This document shows positions 48,693 to 58,094 of a stretch of 64,000 nucleotides of DNA, piece after piece. The notes beneath the pieces are model-generated. The model had not been told where the DNA came from. It searched no databases and saw only the letters and a program-made list of their open reading frames with translations. A program made the translations under genes and the position numbers. Each line of letters starts with the position of its first letter. The first letter of the stretch is position 1. This DNA comes from Corynebacterium sp. CNCTC7651 (GTDB lineage: Bacteria > Actinomycetota > Actinomycetes > Mycobacteriales > Mycobacteriaceae): assembly GCF_021496665.1 (NCBI RefSeq), contig NZ_CP071246.1, positions 1,240,001-1,304,000 of the forward strand, in the 5' to 3' direction.

Positions 48693-49574
48693 TTAAGGCC
48701 CCTCCAAGGGTTGGTCCGCGCCTGCGGCAGCAAGCAGGTCCGCGAAGGGCTCCCACAACCGCGGTGCCGCGGCAATGACAGGCGCGCCGATGTCCGCGCG
48801 GTCCACAAGACCCGGGTGCACGACCTTCGCCCCCGCTTCGGCGGCGATGACAGCGCCGGCCGCGTAATCCCAGGGGTGCGTCCCGTGCTCGTAGTACGCA
48901 TCCACCCGCCCCTCCGCCACGTGGCACAGGTCCAGCGCCGCAGAGCCGAGGCGCCGGATGTCGCGCACGCGCGGCAGAATGAGCCGCAGCATCTCCGCCT
49001 GCTTGGCGCGGCGGGCGGCGTCGTATGCAAAGCCCGTAGCTACCAGCGCCAGATCGGTGTTGGACTCGCGCGACGCAATCAAGCGCCGCCGCTCGCCGCC
49101 GCGCTCCACAAACGCACCCTCGCCGGCGGCAGCGGAGTACACGTCCCCGTTCGCCACATTCACCACGCACCCAGCAACCAGCTCGCCGTGCAGGGCAGCG
49201 CCGATCGAGACCGCATACACAGGCAGGCCGTAGAGGAAGTTCACGGTGCCGTCGATCGGATCAACGATCCACAGCACACCACTGGTGCCCGCTACATCCG
49301 CGCCCTCCTCCCCGAGAATGCCGTCGTCAGGCCTCAGCTCCTTCAGACGTTCAGTAATGCGCTGCTCGGCGGCTTTGTCCACCGCGGTCACCGGATCCAC
49401 CGGCGAAGTCTTGGTGCTGGTCACTTGGGCGACGGACCCGTGCTTCGCCAGGAAATCGCGCTGGAGCACGATGAGGTCGGCGGCATCCTTGGCCAGGTCT
49501 AAGCAAACGTCGAGAAGCTCGGTGGCGGCGGGAGTGGGCTGAGAGGAAGTGGGTGTGGCGTCCATGTGCTCCAT
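48693..49574 (-). CDS. suhB: inositol monophosphatase-family protein (SuhB-like)
   Basis: 293 residues. Metal-binding motif [66 protein letters not shown]. It should dephosphorylate inositol or related phosphates; inositol is needed for PIM lipids and mycothiol. The start is ATG 49574 (MEHMDATP) or ATG 49565 (MDATP). Divergent from ppgK, same order as Rv2701c-Rv2702. Confidence 0.9.
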   Translation of the reverse strand: MEHMDATPTSSQPTPAATELLDVCLDLAKDAADLIVLQRDFLAKHGSVAQVTSTKTSPVDPVTAVDKAAEQRITERLKELRPDDGILGEEGADVAGTSGVLWIVDPIDGTVNFLYGLPVYAVSIGAALHGELVAGCVVNVANGDVYSAAAGEGAFVERGGERRRLIASRESNTDLALVATGFAYDAARRAKQAEMLRLILPRVRDIRRLGSAALDLCHVAEGRVDAYYEHGTHPWDYAAGAVIAAEAGAKVVHPGLVDRADIGAPVIAAAPRLWEPFADLLAAAGADQPLEGP

Positions 49575-49598
49575 CGTGCCTGTGTTGCTCCCGTTTTG

Positions 49599-49604
49599 TA
49601 CACT
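49599..49604 (+). promoter_or_regulatory. -10 element of ppgK
   Basis: TACACT, 7 nt before ATG 49612; no Shine-Dalgarno sequence. Confidence 0.55.
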
Positions 49605-49611
49605 GCACGGC

Positions 49612-50373
49612 ATGGCAGAGGGCACGAACCTTGGTGTGGGCGTGGATGTCGGCGGCTCCGGCATCAAGGGCGCAGTGGTTGATCTGGATACCGGCGAGTT
49701 TGTCGGCGAGCGGGTGAAAATTCTCACCCCGAAGCCGGCCACCCCGGATGCGGTTGCCGCCGTGGTTGCGGATATTGTGCGCGAGCTGGACTGGGACGGC
49801 CCCGTCGGCGTGGCGCTGCCGAGCGTGATCAAGCACCAGGTCGCCCAGACCGCGGCCAACATCGACAAGTCTTGGATTGGCACCAACGTCCACGATCTGC
49901 TTTCCCGCCACCTCGGCGCGCGCCCCATTGCCGTGCTGAACGACGCTGACGCGGCCGGCCTCGCCGAAGTAGCGTTCGGGGAGCCGGAGGCGCAGAACGG
50001 CGCCGTCATCTTCCTCACCTTCGGCACCGGCATCGGCTCCGCATTCTTCGCGGAGGGCAGGCTCTTCCCCAACACCGAGCTGGGGCATTTGCTTATCGAC
50101 GGTCGAGATGCCGAGCACATTGCTTCCTCCGCCGTGAAGGATGCTGAAGAGCTCAGCTACTCCCAGTGGGCGGAACGCGTTGATGGCGTGCTGCACGAGT
50201 TTGACCGCCTGTTCAACCCCACCGCGTTCGTTGTGGGCGGCGGAATCTCCCGCAAGGCGGAAAAGTGGGTGCCGAAGTTGACGGTTGATGTACCCGTCAT
50301 CCCCGCGAAGCTGCGCAACCGCGCGGGCATTGTGGGTGCGGCGATGGCAGCCCACGATCACGTCACCCCCTAA
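49612..50373 (+). CDS. ppgK: polyphosphate glucokinase
   Basis: 253-residue ROK kinase phosphorylating glucose with polyphosphate or ATP. ATP loop [71 protein letters not shown]. Start ATG 49612 has TACACT 7 nt upstream. The sigA gene follows in the same orientation. Confidence 0.94.
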   Translation: MAEGTNLGVGVDVGGSGIKGAVVDLDTGEFVGERVKILTPKPATPDAVAAVVADIVRELDWDGPVGVALPSVIKHQVAQTAANIDKSWIGTNVHDLLSRHLGARPIAVLNDADAAGLAEVAFGEPEAQNGAVIFLTFGTGIGSAFFAEGRLFPNTELGHLLIDGRDAEHIASSAVKDAEELSYSQWAERVDGVLHEFDRLFNPTAFVVGGGISRKAEKWVPKLTVDVPVIPAKLRNRAGIVGAAMAAHDHVTP

Positions 50374-50401
50374 CACTTCTGCGCCCGGTCGGCGGGTCGG
50401 T

Positions 50402-50431
50402 GGAATTTAATCCGCGGGCCGTTGTTACACT
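50402..50431 (+). promoter_or_regulatory. putative sigA promoter region
   Basis: TACACT at 50426-50431 is a housekeeping -10. An overlapping GGAA (50402) ... GTT (50424) pair with 18-nt spacing resembles a SigH-type stress promoter. The transcript would carry a leader of about 125 nt with small hairpins (GGACGGAAGTCC and CCCCGGCCACCGGGG). Confidence 0.4.
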
Positions 50432-50562
50432 TGGCGTTCTGAAATCGCGGACGGAAGTCCGTACCCTGGTGTGCCACATACCCCGGCCACCGGGGTCCGC
50501 CCCCGTAAACGGCTCCCACCGTGCGGGGAGCGGGAGATGATCCGACTGTGGAAAGGGCGTAC

Positions 50563-52197
50563 GTGGTAGCCAGCGAAGCTTCAGGCGAGGACACCGTCAC
50601 CGGCGCGGCAAACGCACCTGGCGGTGATACCGGCACGGAATCCACCACCGGCACAACCGGCACCAAGCGTGCTGTGAAGAAGACGGCGAAAAAGACTGTC
50701 AAGAAGACGGCTAAGAAGGCCGTGAAGAGGACCTCCACCGCCACTTCTGCGGCAGCTGAGGGTGCGGATGTGGAGGCAGCCGATGATGGCGAGCAGGCTC
50801 CGGTGAAGCAGGCTGCCAAGAAGACCGCGAAAAAGACCGCCAAGAAGGCCGTGAAGAAGGCTGCCAAGAAGACGGCGAAAAAGACCGCGAAGAAGGCAAC
50901 GAAGAAGACGGCGAAGAAGACGGCGAAGAAGGTTGCCGCTAAGGACTCGGCCGTTCCTGGCGAGGACCAGCTCGAGCCGGAAGAGCTTGAGACCGAGGAC
51001 GGTCTTAGTGTCGGCGAAGAGGAGCCGGCCGATCTGGATTACGACCCAGAAGACCCGGAGCTCATCGACGACGAGGATGACGCGTTCGATGACGAGCTGC
51101 CGGGCGACCTCGAGGACGATGAACTCGACGGCGATGAGGCCGACGAGGATGAAGAGGACGAGGAAGATGAGGACGAAGAGGAAGACGATGGCTCCTCCGT
51201 CTGGGACATCGAAGAATCTGCCGCCCTCCGTCAGGCCCGTAAGGATGCGCAGCTCACTGCCTCTGCTGACTCTGTTCGCGCGTACCTGAAGCAAATCGGC
51301 AAGGTGGCCCTGCTTGACGCGGAGCAGGAGGTTTCCCTGGCCAAGCGCATTGAGGCTGGCTTGTACGCCCAGTACCGCCTTGATGAGATGGCCCGCGCCG
51401 CGGAAGAGGGTGACAAGGATGCCAAACTCACCCCTGCGATGAAGCGTGATCTCCGCGCCGTTGCACGCGACGGACGCAAGGCGAAGAACCACCTGCTGGA
51501 GGCCAACCTCCGCCTCGTGGTTTCCCTGGCAAAGCGCTACACCGGCCGAGGTATGGCGTTCTTGGACCTGATCCAGGAGGGCAACCTGGGCTTGATCCGT
51601 GCTGTGGAGAAGTTCGACTACTCCAAGGGCTACAAGTTCTCCACCTATGCAACATGGTGGATCCGCCAGGCCATTACCCGCGCGATGGCGGACCAGGCCC
51701 GAACCATCCGCATCCCGGTCCACATGGTCGAGGTGATCAACAAGCTCGGCCGCATCCAGCGCGAGCTGTTGCAGGACCTCGGCCGCGAGCCGACGCCGCT
51801 TGAGCTGGCGAAGGAAATGGACATCACCGAGGAGAAGGTCCTCGAGATCCAGCAGTACGCCCGCGAGCCGATCTCACTGGACCAGACTATTGGCGACGAG
51901 GGCGACAGCCAGCTAGGCGACTTCATCGAGGACTCCGAGGCCGTGGTCGCCGTGGACGCTGTCTCCTTCACACTGCTGCAGGACCAGCTCCAGGACGTGC
52001 TCCACACGCTCTCCGAGCGCGAGGCCGGCGTGGTCCGCCTGCGCTTCGGGCTTACCGACGGCATGCCGCGCACCCTCGACGAGATCGGCCAGGTTTACGG
52101 CGTGACCCGCGAGCGTATCCGCCAGATCGAGTCGAAGACCATGTCTAAGCTGCGCCACCCCTCCCGCTCCCAGGTACTACGCGACTACTTGGACTAG
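50563..52197 (+). CDS. sigA: principal RNA polymerase sigma factor SigA
   Basis: 544 residues. N-terminal half is unusual: Ala/Lys-rich AKKTAKK repeats (about residues 40-125), then a strongly acidic stretch ([20 protein letters not shown]). The conserved part has region 1.2 ([27 protein letters not shown]), region 2 ([74 protein letters not shown]), region 3 and region 4 ([23 protein letters not shown]). GTG 50563 was chosen since AAAGG lies 7-8 nt upstream; GTG 50548 is the alternative. Vegetative sigma; terminator at 52237. Confidence 0.96.
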   Translation: MVASEASGEDTVTGAANAPGGDTGTESTTGTTGTKRAVKKTAKKTVKKTAKKAVKRTSTATSAAAEGADVEAADDGEQAPVKQAAKKTAKKTAKKAVKKAAKKTAKKTAKKATKKTAKKTAKKVAAKDSAVPGEDQLEPEELETEDGLSVGEEEPADLDYDPEDPELIDDEDDAFDDELPGDLEDDELDGDEADEDEEDEEDEDEEEDDGSSVWDIEESAALRQARKDAQLTASADSVRAYLKQIGKVALLDAEQEVSLAKRIEAGLYAQYRLDEMARAAEEGDKDAKLTPAMKRDLRAVARDGRKAKNHLLEANLRLVVSLAKRYTGRGMAFLDLIQEGNLGLIRAVEKFDYSKGYKFSTYATWWIRQAITRAMADQARTIRIPVHMVEVINKLGRIQRELLQDLGREPTPLELAKEMDITEEKVLEIQQYAREPISLDQTIGDEGDSQLGDFIEDSEAVVAVDAVSFTLLQDQLQDVLHTLSEREAGVVRLRFGLTDGMPRTLDEIGQVYGVTRERIRQIESKTMSKLRHPSRSQVLRDYLD

Positions 52198-52236
52198 GCG
52201 GACCGGGCTGGCGCTGTGCCAGCTTGGCGACGATTG

Positions 52237-52266
52237 GCCGGGCGAGACGATTTCTCGCCCGGCTTT
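52237..52266 (+). terminator. intrinsic terminator of sigA
   Basis: Perfect 11-bp stem GCCGGGCGAGA and TCTCGCCCGGC around CGATT, then TTTG. Lies directly before the palindromic array. Confidence 0.85.
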
Positions 52267-52285
52267 GCGTTGCACCGAGCGAAAT

Positions 52286-53059
52286 GTTTTCCGCCGTGCG
52301 GAATCGCGCCCTGCGGAGCACTCTCAACCCTCACGTGAAGGTTCTCCGCCGTGCGGAACACTCTCAAGTCTCGCTTCATGGTTCTCCGCCGTGCGGAAGA
52401 CCCTCAAGTCTCACTTCATGGTTCTCCGCCGTGCGGAACACTCTCAACCCTCACGTGAAGGTTCTCCGCCGTGCGGAACACTCTCAACCCTTACGTGTAG
52501 GTTTTCCGCCGTGCGGAACACTCTCAACCCTCACGTGAAGGTTCTCCGCCGTGCGGAACACCCTCAAGTCTCACTTCATGGTTCTCCGCCGTGCGGAACA
52601 CCCTCAACCCTCACGTGAAGGTTCTCCGCCGTGCGGAATCGCGTGCGGAGCATTCTCAACCCTCGCGTGAATGTTTTCCGCCGTGCGGAACACTCTCAAC
52701 CCTTACGTGAAGGTTCTCCGCCGTGCGGAAGATCTGCCAGGCTTTGCCTGGGCAGCCGTGGTTTTCCGCCGTGCGGAATCGCGACCTGCGGAACACCCTC
52801 AAGTCTCACTTCAGGGTTTTCCGCCGTGCGGAATCGCGCGCTGCGGAACACTCTCAACCCTTACGTGAAGGTTTTCCGCCGTGCGGAACACTCTCAACCC
52901 TCACGTGAAGGTTCTCCGCCGTGCGGAACACCCTCAAGTCTCACTTCATGGTTCTCCGCCGTGCGGAACACCCTCAAGTCTCACGTGAAGGTTCTCCGCC
53001 GTGCGGAACACTCTCAACCCTTGCTTCATGGTTCTCCGCCGTGCGGAACACCCTCAACA
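52286..53059. repeat. 18-unit palindromic tandem array (mostly 40-bp period)
   Basis: Core CCGCCGTGCGG starts at 52291, 52346, 52386, 52426, 52466, 52506, 52546, 52586, 52626, 52678, 52718, 52766, 52821, 52876, 52916, 52956, 52996 and 53036. Each unit starts GGTTCTCCGCCGTGCGGAA (often TT for CT), a hairpin of TCCGC and GCGGA around CGT. The linker between is of two kinds: A, CTCAACCCTCACGTGAAG with variants; B, CTCAAGTCTCACTTCATG with variants. Spacing is 40 bp except where extra pieces such as TCGCGCCCTGCGGA are inserted. All forward frames are open but no gene is supported. Not a CRISPR: linkers are not unique. Confidence 0.92.
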
Positions 53060-53100
53060 TGAAAGAGACCCCAGCACGTAGCCGGGGCCAGAATCTGCTG

Positions 53101-53128
53101 AACCAGGCCGGCTCCAAAACCGGACTGG
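53101..53128. terminator. imperfect hairpin between the array and the DUF4190-like gene
   Basis: ACCAG...CCGG and CCGG...CTGGT arms with a small bulge (ACCAGGCCGG/CCGGACTGGT). It could terminate the minus-strand gene after 53138; there is no T-run. Confidence 0.35.
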
Positions 53129-53137
53129 TGCTGCGAG

Positions 53138-53806
53138 TTAATTGTTCGCGTTCGGGTTCAACCGCGGGTTGTTCAGCACCTCGCGCTGGATGCACTCCTG
53201 CAGCTCCTGCGGGTTGTCCTGGTACTGCTCACACTTTTCGATCATCCCGCTGTCCAGCACTTCTTGGGCGATCTGGTAGCCAAAGGCGAAAAGCGCGGCG
53301 GACACAACCAAGGAGATTGCGCCCATGACGATACCGGCGATGGCCTTGCCCTTGCCGCTGTTTGCGCCCGGCACGTGGACGCCAGCTTGAATGTCCTTGG
53401 CGCGGCGGATACCCAAGAAGCCGAGCACGATGGAGACAAGGCCGAGGACGATCGCAAACGGGAAGAACAGGACGATGAAGATCAAAGCAATGATGCCGAC
53501 GACCAGGGCAGCGGTTGACATCGAGTTCTTCGGAGCCACCCCTGCTGGCCCGTAACCCGGGTAAGGCTGCTGGCCGTAACCGTCCTGGCCGTACTGGCCG
53601 TACCCAGAATCCTGGCCATACTGGCTGTAGCTGTCTTGGCCGTACTGGCCAAAGTTGGACTGGCCAGTTTGCCCGTAATCGCTCTGCTGGCCGTAGGAGC
53701 CATAATCGGGCTCCTGCCCGGACGGGTTGTAGGCGGAGTAGCCCTCAGGGTGGTTAAAGCCGCTCGGGTCCGGCTGATTGCGGTTGGGGTACGGGTTGTT
53801 AGTCAC
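53138..53806 (-). CDS. Gly/Gln/Tyr-rich DUF4190-like membrane protein
   Basis: 222 residues. Long N-terminal low-complexity region of YGQ-type repeats (SYGQQSDYGQTGQSNFGQYGQDSYSQYGQ..), two hydrophobic segments (STAALVVGIIALIFIVLFFPFAIVLGLVSIVLGFLGI and GKGKAIAGIVMGAISLVVSAALFAFGY) and a short Asn/Gln-rich tail. The core with GxRxAK-type spacing (GFLGIRRAKDIQAG) is typical of DUF4190. Function unknown. Start GTG 53806. Its stop faces the array. Confidence 0.75.
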   Translation of the reverse strand: MTNNPYPNRNQPDPSGFNHPEGYSAYNPSGQEPDYGSYGQQSDYGQTGQSNFGQYGQDSYSQYGQDSGYGQYGQDGYGQQPYPGYGPAGVAPKNSMSTAALVVGIIALIFIVLFFPFAIVLGLVSIVLGFLGIRRAKDIQAGVHVPGANSGKGKAIAGIVMGAISLVVSAALFAFGYQIAQEVLDSGMIEKCEQYQDNPQELQECIQREVLNNPRLNPNANN

Positions 53807-53918
53807 AGTGATCTCTTTCTCGACTCATGTCTGTTGAAGTTTCCCCGCCATGATACAGATCCCGCCCCGGCACAACGGTCGCCAAAGCCCCTACCGGAAT
53901 GCCTTACAGCCAAAGCCC

Positions 53919-55757
53919 CTACCAACCGCGGAGGTAGGCAATGCGGTCGCGAAGTTGCTCCGCGTTGCAGAGCGCCGTGGGTGGACCGCCGCAAGCGTTG
54001 CGCGCCTCAGTATGGATCGCGCCGTGGGCGCGCCCGGTTTTACTTGCGACGATTGCAACACGCGCGTTGAGCTCCTTGCGCAGCTCCGGGATTTCGTCGG
54101 AGGCAACAGCTCCAGAAGTGCCGGCCCCAGAAGTGCCGGCCCCTGAACTGCTGGCCCCAGCTGACGCAGCCCCGGCTCCGCCGCTTGGTGGTTGGGATGT
54201 TCTTCCGTCGTTAAGCGGGGAGCCCGGAAGGGGCTCGCCCAAAAGCTCGGCGCGCTCGCGGGCCTGCCGCTCGGCCGCCCGGCGCGCCTTCTCCTCGGCG
54301 TCCCTCGCGTCGAGCTGGTCGCTCTGGCGTTTACGCAGAAGCAGTTTCACCTGCTCAGCGTCAAGCAAACCGGGAAGCCCCAGGAAGTCCTGCTCCTCGG
54401 CGGAGCCGGCTTCAGTTGGGGTGCCGTAGGTGGAGCCTTCGAAAATGAGCGAGTCCAGCTCGGCGGACGCGCCGATGGCCTCGTAGCCGGTGAGCTCGTC
54501 CGGCTCGTTCTCGGTGCGGTTCGCCTGCTCCAAGAGCTCGTCGGACCAGCCGGATTCGCGGTGCGGCTTGCCCAGCACGTGGTCGCGCGCAACCTCCATG
54601 TCCTCGGCGAGCTGAAGCAGCACCGGCACGGACGGCAGGAACACCGAGGCAGACTCGCCGGGCAGGCGGGAGCGCACAAAGCGCCCGATGGCCTGGGCGA
54701 AGAAGAGCGGGGTGGACGCGGAGGTGGCGTAGACGCCGACGGCCAAGCGCGGCACGTCCACGCCCTCGGACACCATGCGCACGGCCACCATCCACTCGGA
54801 CGTGGAGTTGGAGAATTCTGTGATGCGGTCGGATGCTCCGGCTTCGTCCGAAAGCACGACGGTGACCGGCGTGGAGCTGATGCCCTGCAGGATCTTTGCG
54901 TAAGCGCGCGCGGTGGTGGTGTTGGTGGCAATGACCAGCCCGCCGGCATCCGGCATGTGGGCGCGGATCTTCATCAGGCGGGTGTGCGCGGCTGTGAGCA
55001 CCGCCGCGATCCAATCGCCTTTCGGGTCCAGCGCCGTGCGCCACGCTTTCGCTGTCTGCTCCGCATTCAGCGGCTCTCCCAGACGCGCGGAGTATTCCTC
55101 CCCCGCCGAATCCTTCCACTGGGCCTCGCCGGAATAGGCCAGGAACACCACCGGGCGCACTACGCCGTCGCGCAGCGCCTCGGCGTAGCCGTAGGTGTAG
55201 TCGGACTGGGAGACCAAGTGGCCCTCCCCGTCCTCTTCGTAGCGCACGAAGGGGATCTGCGAATCGTCGGACCGGAACGGCGTGCCGGTCAAAGCCAAGC
55301 GGTGCTCTACGTCGTTGTACGCCTCATAGATACCGTCGCCCCAGCTCTTGGCGTCGCCCGCGTGGTGGATCTCATCCAGAATCACCAGCGTGCGCCGCGC
55401 ACTTGCAACGGCGTGGTGCTTGAACGGGTGCATGCCCACCTGGGCGTACGTGACCACAATGCCGTCGTAGGCAGGGTTCACCGCGGACGCGTTGGTGAAG
55501 TCCGGGTCCAGCGACAGACCGAAGCGCTTTGCCGCGTCTGCCCACTGGTGCTTCAGGTGCTCGGTTGGCACCACCACGATGAGGCGCTGCACGCTTTTCG
55601 ACGAATACAGCTCCGCCGCCAGCGTCAAAGCAAACGTCGTCTTGCCGGCGCCCGGCGTAGCAACAGCGAGGAAGTCTCGCGGCTTGTCCCGCAGAAACGA
55701 ATCAAGGGCCTCCTGCTGCCATGCGCGCAGACGAGGCCCCGAGGTTGACGATGTCAC
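53919..55757 (-). CDS. superfamily 2 DEAD/DEAH-box helicase
   Basis: 612 residues. Motif I ATPGAGKTTFALTLAAEL, motif Ia VVVPTEHLKHQW, motif II LDEIHHAGD, motif III ALTGTPFRSDD, motif V MVSEGVDVPRLAVGVYAT and motif VI QAIGRFVRSRLP, so an SSL2/XPB-like SF2 helicase. The C-terminal linker has GAGTSGAGTSGA repeats. GTG 55757 overlaps the DUF3039 stop as GTGA, giving coupled translation. Role unknown; DNA repair or RNA turnover is possible. Confidence 0.85.
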   Translation of the reverse strand: MTSSTSGPRLRAWQQEALDSFLRDKPRDFLAVATPGAGKTTFALTLAAELYSSKSVQRLIVVVPTEHLKHQWADAAKRFGLSLDPDFTNASAVNPAYDGIVVTYAQVGMHPFKHHAVASARRTLVILDEIHHAGDAKSWGDGIYEAYNDVEHRLALTGTPFRSDDSQIPFVRYEEDGEGHLVSQSDYTYGYAEALRDGVVRPVVFLAYSGEAQWKDSAGEEYSARLGEPLNAEQTAKAWRTALDPKGDWIAAVLTAAHTRLMKIRAHMPDAGGLVIATNTTTARAYAKILQGISSTPVTVVLSDEAGASDRITEFSNSTSEWMVAVRMVSEGVDVPRLAVGVYATSASTPLFFAQAIGRFVRSRLPGESASVFLPSVPVLLQLAEDMEVARDHVLGKPHRESGWSDELLEQANRTENEPDELTGYEAIGASAELDSLIFEGSTYGTPTEAGSAEEQDFLGLPGLLDAEQVKLLLRKRQSDQLDARDAEEKARRAAERQARERAELLGEPLPGSPLNDGRTSQPPSGGAGAASAGASSSGAGTSGAGTSGAVASDEIPELRKELNARVAIVASKTGRAHGAIHTEARNACGGPPTALCNAEQLRDRIAYLRGW

Positions 55758-56020
55758 TTGCGGCGCAGCCCCTTGTAAATACGCTCGCAGTCCCCGCACA
55801 CGGGCGATCCCGGCTTTGCCTGCTTCTTCACCGGGAACGTCTCCCCGCACAGGGCCACGACCATCTTGCCGGAGATAGCCGAGTCGACGATTTGGTCTTT
55901 CTTGACGTAGTGGAAAACCTTGGGGGTTCCATCGTCAGTCGTGGACGAGGTATCTTCCCGCAGGTCGGTGCGCTCGAGGGTTTTCGTCGTCGTCTTCACG
56001 CCCACCATCATGCCCCACAT
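55754..56020 (-). CDS. DUF3039-family protein
   Basis: 88 residues. Zinc-binding CGETFPVKKQAKPGSPVCGDCERIYKGLR with CxxC and an upstream Cys, VFHYVKKDQIVDSAISGKMVVALCGE. Function unknown; Rv2708c neighbour of DUF3099. Start ATG 56020 is supported by TAAGTT 8 nt upstream; GTG 55999 (VKTTTKTLERTDL) is an alternative. The first gene of DUF3039-helicase. Confidence 0.85.
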   Translation of the reverse strand: MWGMMVGVKTTTKTLERTDLREDTSSTTDDGTPKVFHYVKKDQIVDSAISGKMVVALCGETFPVKKQAKPGSPVCGDCERIYKGLRRK

Positions 56021-56045
56021 GGCGGAAGAACTTAAGCCGGAGGGC

Positions 56046-56051
56046 TACCCT
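56046..56051 (+). promoter_or_regulatory. -10 element of the DUF3099 gene
   Basis: TACCCT, 8 nt before ATG 56060; divergent from DUF3039. Confidence 0.4.
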
Positions 56052-56059
56052 CTAAAGCT

Positions 56060-56521
56060 ATGAGCGCAACCGGCGAGCACTTCCACGACCGTGACACGGT
56101 GGACGTGGATGTAGAGCCCGAGGGCAAGAAGCCCCGCCGCAGTCGACGCTCCTCCCGCGCTCTGATCACGGACCTCAAGCATTCCCCCGAGCAGAACCGC
56201 CAGAGCCGCGAGAAGCAGTACCTCATCCTGCAGGGCATCCGTCTGCCGTTCATTCTGCTTTCCCTCGTCGCCGCGTTCGGCTGGAACAACTGGGGTTTGG
56301 CCTCCATCTTCTTCCTCATTTCTGTTCCGCTACCCTGGATCTCGGTGATGGTGGCCAACGGTGAGGGCGAAGTGCGTGACGCGCGTTCCCGCAACGTATA
56401 TAAGCCCGCGGTTGCGCGCGAGGAGGCATACCGGCTGGAGGCCGCACGCCAGGCCCAGCTGAACCAGGCTTCCCAGTCTGGCAGCGCGCAGGCGCCCAGT
56501 ATCATCGAGCACGACGATTAG
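56060..56521 (+). CDS. DUF3099 membrane protein
   Basis: 153 residues. Hydrophilic N-terminus, two membrane helices (IRLPFILLSLVAAFG and WGLASIFFLISVPLPWISVMVANG), charged C-terminus. LITDLKHSPEQNRQSREKQYLILQGIRLP is family-typical. Function unknown; Rv2709 counterpart, before sigB in that genome. TACCCT lies 8 nt before ATG 56060. Confidence 0.85.
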   Translation: MSATGEHFHDRDTVDVDVEPEGKKPRRSRRSSRALITDLKHSPEQNRQSREKQYLILQGIRLPFILLSLVAAFGWNNWGLASIFFLISVPLPWISVMVANGEGEVRDARSRNVYKPAVAREEAYRLEAARQAQLNQASQSGSAQAPSIIEHDD

Positions 56522-56553
56522 ACGCCTTCGACGCGAAGGAGCTTGAAAGCCTC

Positions 56554-58073
56554 GTGACCGCTCCCACTCCCCCAGCGCCACTCATGCGTGAGCTTGCTGC
56601 CGCGCTCACCAGCGCAAACTTCACCGCCGAGGGTATCGCCGCGCACTTGGGCCCCGACGCCACCGACGCGCTTTACCGCGGCGAGCCCGGCGTTGTCCTC
56701 GCCGCCACCCGCGGCGGCACCACGCTGGATTCGCTCATCCGCTTCTTCCTCCTACGCCGCCCCGCCACCGGCGAGCAGCTCGCGGACATGCTGGGTTCCC
56801 GGCTGGGGCTTTCGCTTATCGACGCTTCATTTGTCGCCCCAACCCCAGCAGGCGACCTTGAAGTCCAGTTTGACGTTCGACCCCACATCGTGGCCGGCGA
56901 GCCTAGGTTGGTGCTGTCGGACCGAGACGCCTCCGTCACCGACATCGTGCCCGGGCGGGACCACGTTCTGGGTGTTGGTGCCGCGTCCCTGTCTCTCTTA
57001 TCCGCCGCACCCCAGACACCCGTGGACCGGGTTTTGGACCTTGGCACCGGTTCCGGCATCCAGGCCCTGGCCCAGGCAGGTTGCGCGGAGCGCGTGGTGG
57101 CGACGGATGTGCACCCCCGCGCAATTGCGCTCGCGGAAGCAACGCTTGCAGCAAACAACGTGGACAACGTGGAGTTGCGCACCGGCGGCTGGTTCGATCC
57201 GGTGGCCGGCGAGCGGTTCGACCGGATCGTGGCCAACCCGCCGTTTGTGGTGGGGCTGCCGGAGGTTGGTCACGTCTACCGCGATTCCGGGCTCGCGCTC
57301 GACGGGGCGACCGAACTCGTGCTTTCACAAGCACCGGACTACCTGGCTGAGGACGGCACCGCGTGCGTGTTGGGCGCGTGGGTCCACACCTTGGACACAC
57401 CGTGGCAGACGCGTGTGGCCTCCTGGCTGCCGTCGACAGGCATCAGTGCGTGGGTGCTGCAGCGGGACGTGGTGGACCCCGGCATGTACGTCTCCACCTG
57501 GCTCAAGGATGAATCAGTGGACCCCCGCTCCCGCGAAGCCATCGAACGCACCGAGACGTGGCTGGACTTTTTCGATGCCCATGACGTGCACGCAATCGGC
57601 TTCGGCTGGGTGTTCCTCCGCGACATCGGGGATGCATCGTCCGAGATCACTGCCGAAGAGCTGCGCCAGACCTTCACCGATCCCCTCGGCCCCGAGGTGG
57701 AGGAGTACTTCCTGCGCACTGACTGGCTGCGGGGCCGCGACAGGGACGGTGTCCTAGACGCGGCGTACCTTCTCCGTCCCGGCGTGGCGTTGGAAGACGT
57801 CCAGTTGGCGGTCCTAGACGCGGCGTACCTTCTCCGTCCCGGCGTGGCGTTGGAAGACGTCCAGTTGGCGGATGACGTAACCGGTATGGGTTTTGCGCCT
57901 GAGGTCATCTTTCCGGGCTCCACCCGCAAGGCCTGCCCTTACGCGCGGTGGTGGGCCTGCTCGCAGCCTCGCGCGGCCTTACCGACGCGGCCCAGATCGC
58001 CGAGCTGGAGGCGGATGCCGCGAGCGTGATCGTTGACCTGGTTCGCCACGGTTTAGTTATTTATCCCCGCTGA
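56554..58073 (+). pseudogene. class I SAM-dependent methyltransferase (HemK/RsmC-like fold), 60-bp duplication and 3' frameshift
   Basis: N-methyltransferase type: LDLGTGSGIQALAQAG (motif I), VVATDVHPRAIALAEATLAAN, and IVANPPFVVGLPE (NPPF, motif IV), so an adenine or glutamine N-methylase fold; substrate unknown. Start GTG 56554. A 60-bp segment (57751-57810) is repeated in frame at 57811-57870, doubling VLDAAYLLRPGVALEDVQLA. Further on, one base is missing at about 57930 (CGCAAG GCCTGCCC), after which the frame ends at 58029; the other frame reads GLPLRAVVGLLAASRGLTDAAQIAELEADAASVIVDLVRHGLVIYPR to TGA 58071. Both faults look recent. Confidence 0.8.
57751..57870. repeat. 60-bp perfect in-frame tandem duplication
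   Basis: Copies 57751-57810 and 57811-57870 (start GTCCTAGACGCGG) are identical. Being a multiple of three, the duplication alone would not break the frame. Confidence 0.95.
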
Positions 58074-58094
58074 CATTGCAGAGGTGGTTGCGGC

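Noticed and set aside
52286..53059. CRISPR array
   Set aside because: The palindromic units are regular, but the linkers are only two repeating kinds, not unique spacers, and no cas genes are near.
52224..53328. Proteins encoded by the open frames in the array
   Set aside because: The 40-bp period cycles through all frames, so the open frames are a by-product; residues are low complexity and no start is supported.
53881..53923. 15-bp direct repeat GCCAAAGCCCCTACC at 28-bp offset over the SF2 helicase stop
   Set aside because: Only 15 bp match and no frame is disturbed; probably minor slippage in a non-coding tail.
54192..55748. Plus-strand open frame opposite the SF2 helicase
   Set aside because: Antisense shadow; the helicase motifs are on the other strand.
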